This document shows, piece by piece, positions 6,219 to 6,425 of a stretch of DNA of 6,425 nucleotides (position 1 is the stretch's first letter; every line of letters begins with the position of its first letter). The notes below the pieces were generated by a model, which ran no database searches, was not told the DNA's origin, and saw only the letters and a list, made by a program, of their open reading frames with translations. This DNA comes from Candidatus Heimdallarchaeota archaeon (GTDB lineage: Archaea > Asgardarchaeota > Heimdallarchaeia > Hodarchaeales > LC-3): the NCBI GenBank assembly GCA_027364495.1, contig DAHXPE010000110.1, positions 1 to 6,425 on the forward strand, given 5' to 3'. A program made the translations under genes and the position numbers.

Positions 6219-6234
6219 AAATATATTAAAAGGA
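6219..6234 (+). promoter_or_regulatory. AT element and ribosome-binding-like site before the HAD gene
   Basis: An ATATATTA element (6221-6228) is followed by AGGA (6231-6234), 12 nt before the TTG start. If AGGA is used as a ribosome-binding site, the TATA box should lie further up, for example in ATAAATTTAAAAT near 6184-6196. If ATATATTA is the TATA box, the transcript would be essentially leaderless. The sequence alone does not decide. Confidence 0.25.
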
Positions 6235-6246
6235 ATTAAAACTCAT

Positions 6247-6425
6247 TTGCAAAAAATAATAATTTTATCGGACTTCAATGGAACAATATCATTAATTGAT
6301 ATAGCTGAATTTACTCTTAAGACTTTTGTAAAGCAGGATTGGGGATATTATGACAATTTATTTCAGGAAGGTAAATTATCACTTGAAGAGTCAACCTTAG
6401 CTCAACATTCTTTTTTAAAAACCCC
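6247..6425 (+). CDS. HAD-superfamily phosphatase-like protein (MtnX/SerB-like), 5' part
   Basis: The first 59 codons of a gene that runs off the window. The N-terminus places a hydrophobic strand (KIIIL, 3-7) directly before SDFNGTIS (8-15), which is HAD motif I. Then come IDIAEFTL (17-24), FVKQDWGYY (27-35) and EGKLSLEES (40-48). The spacing and the Trp resemble the cap region of the MtnX and phosphoserine-phosphatase-like (IB) group. D9 is the expected nucleophile, but the second motif Asp, which acts as general acid/base in most HAD phosphatases, is Asn (N11). The protein could be a phosphatase with altered or weak activity, or one with another role. TTG at 6247 is the only usable start, since in-frame TAA lies at 6214-6216, and it puts motif I at the family's usual distance from the N-terminus. 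Substrate unknown. Confidence 0.75.
   Translation, partial: MQKIIILSDFNGTISLIDIAEFTLKTFVKQDWGYYDNLFQEGKLSLEESTLAQHSFLKT

Noticed and set aside
1..6425. CRISPR array, tRNA, rRNA or insertion sequence
   Set aside because: No regularly spaced repeats, no cloverleaf-like GC-rich stretch and no transposase motif were seen on either strand.

Overview
This is a very AT-rich window whose genes look archaeal. The signs are TATA-box-like elements at about the right distance from starts, weak or absent Shine-Dalgarno sites, several probable TTG starts, and short proteins built around Cys-x2-Cys zinc ribbons. The style fits an AT-rich Asgard-type lineage (Lokiarchaeia-like). This is a judgement from composition and protein character, not from a marker gene, and an AT-rich bacterium cannot be fully excluded.

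Layout, left half. A small zinc-ribbon protein (42-401, +) converges, with 5 bp between them, on an Sfp-type 4'-phosphopantetheinyl transferase (407-1159, -). The transferase is divergent from an HxlR-family winged-helix regulator (1252-1653, +). Their 92-bp spacer holds a strong TATA element and a small inverted repeat that could be the regulator's site. From 1654 to 2582 there is no intact conventional gene. The stretch contains a possible 39-aa membrane mini-protein (1697-1816, +), a broken minus-strand frame (1800-2030), and a decayed RING-like zinc-finger gene on + (about 2130-2480). The decayed gene is interrupted by TAA and TGA yet still reads in the same frame on both sides of them.

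Layout, right half. A membrane-anchored zinc-ribbon protein (2583-2873), a class I SAM methyltransferase (2946-3776, probable TTG start) and an ArsB/SLC13-type ion transporter (3824-5113) follow on +. Each is separated by about 50-70 bp with its own promoter-like element, so they are not clearly an operon. After a 355-bp stretch holding a hairpin and a possible mini-ORF comes a helical protein of unknown function (5469-5957, -). The last gene is the 5' end of a HAD-family phosphatase-like protein (6247 to the window edge, +), in which the second Asp of the catalytic motif is Asn.

No convincing multi-gene novel system is visible. The most informative items are the interrupted RING-like gene, the transferase/HxlR divergent pair, the altered HAD motif and the unannotated small frames.
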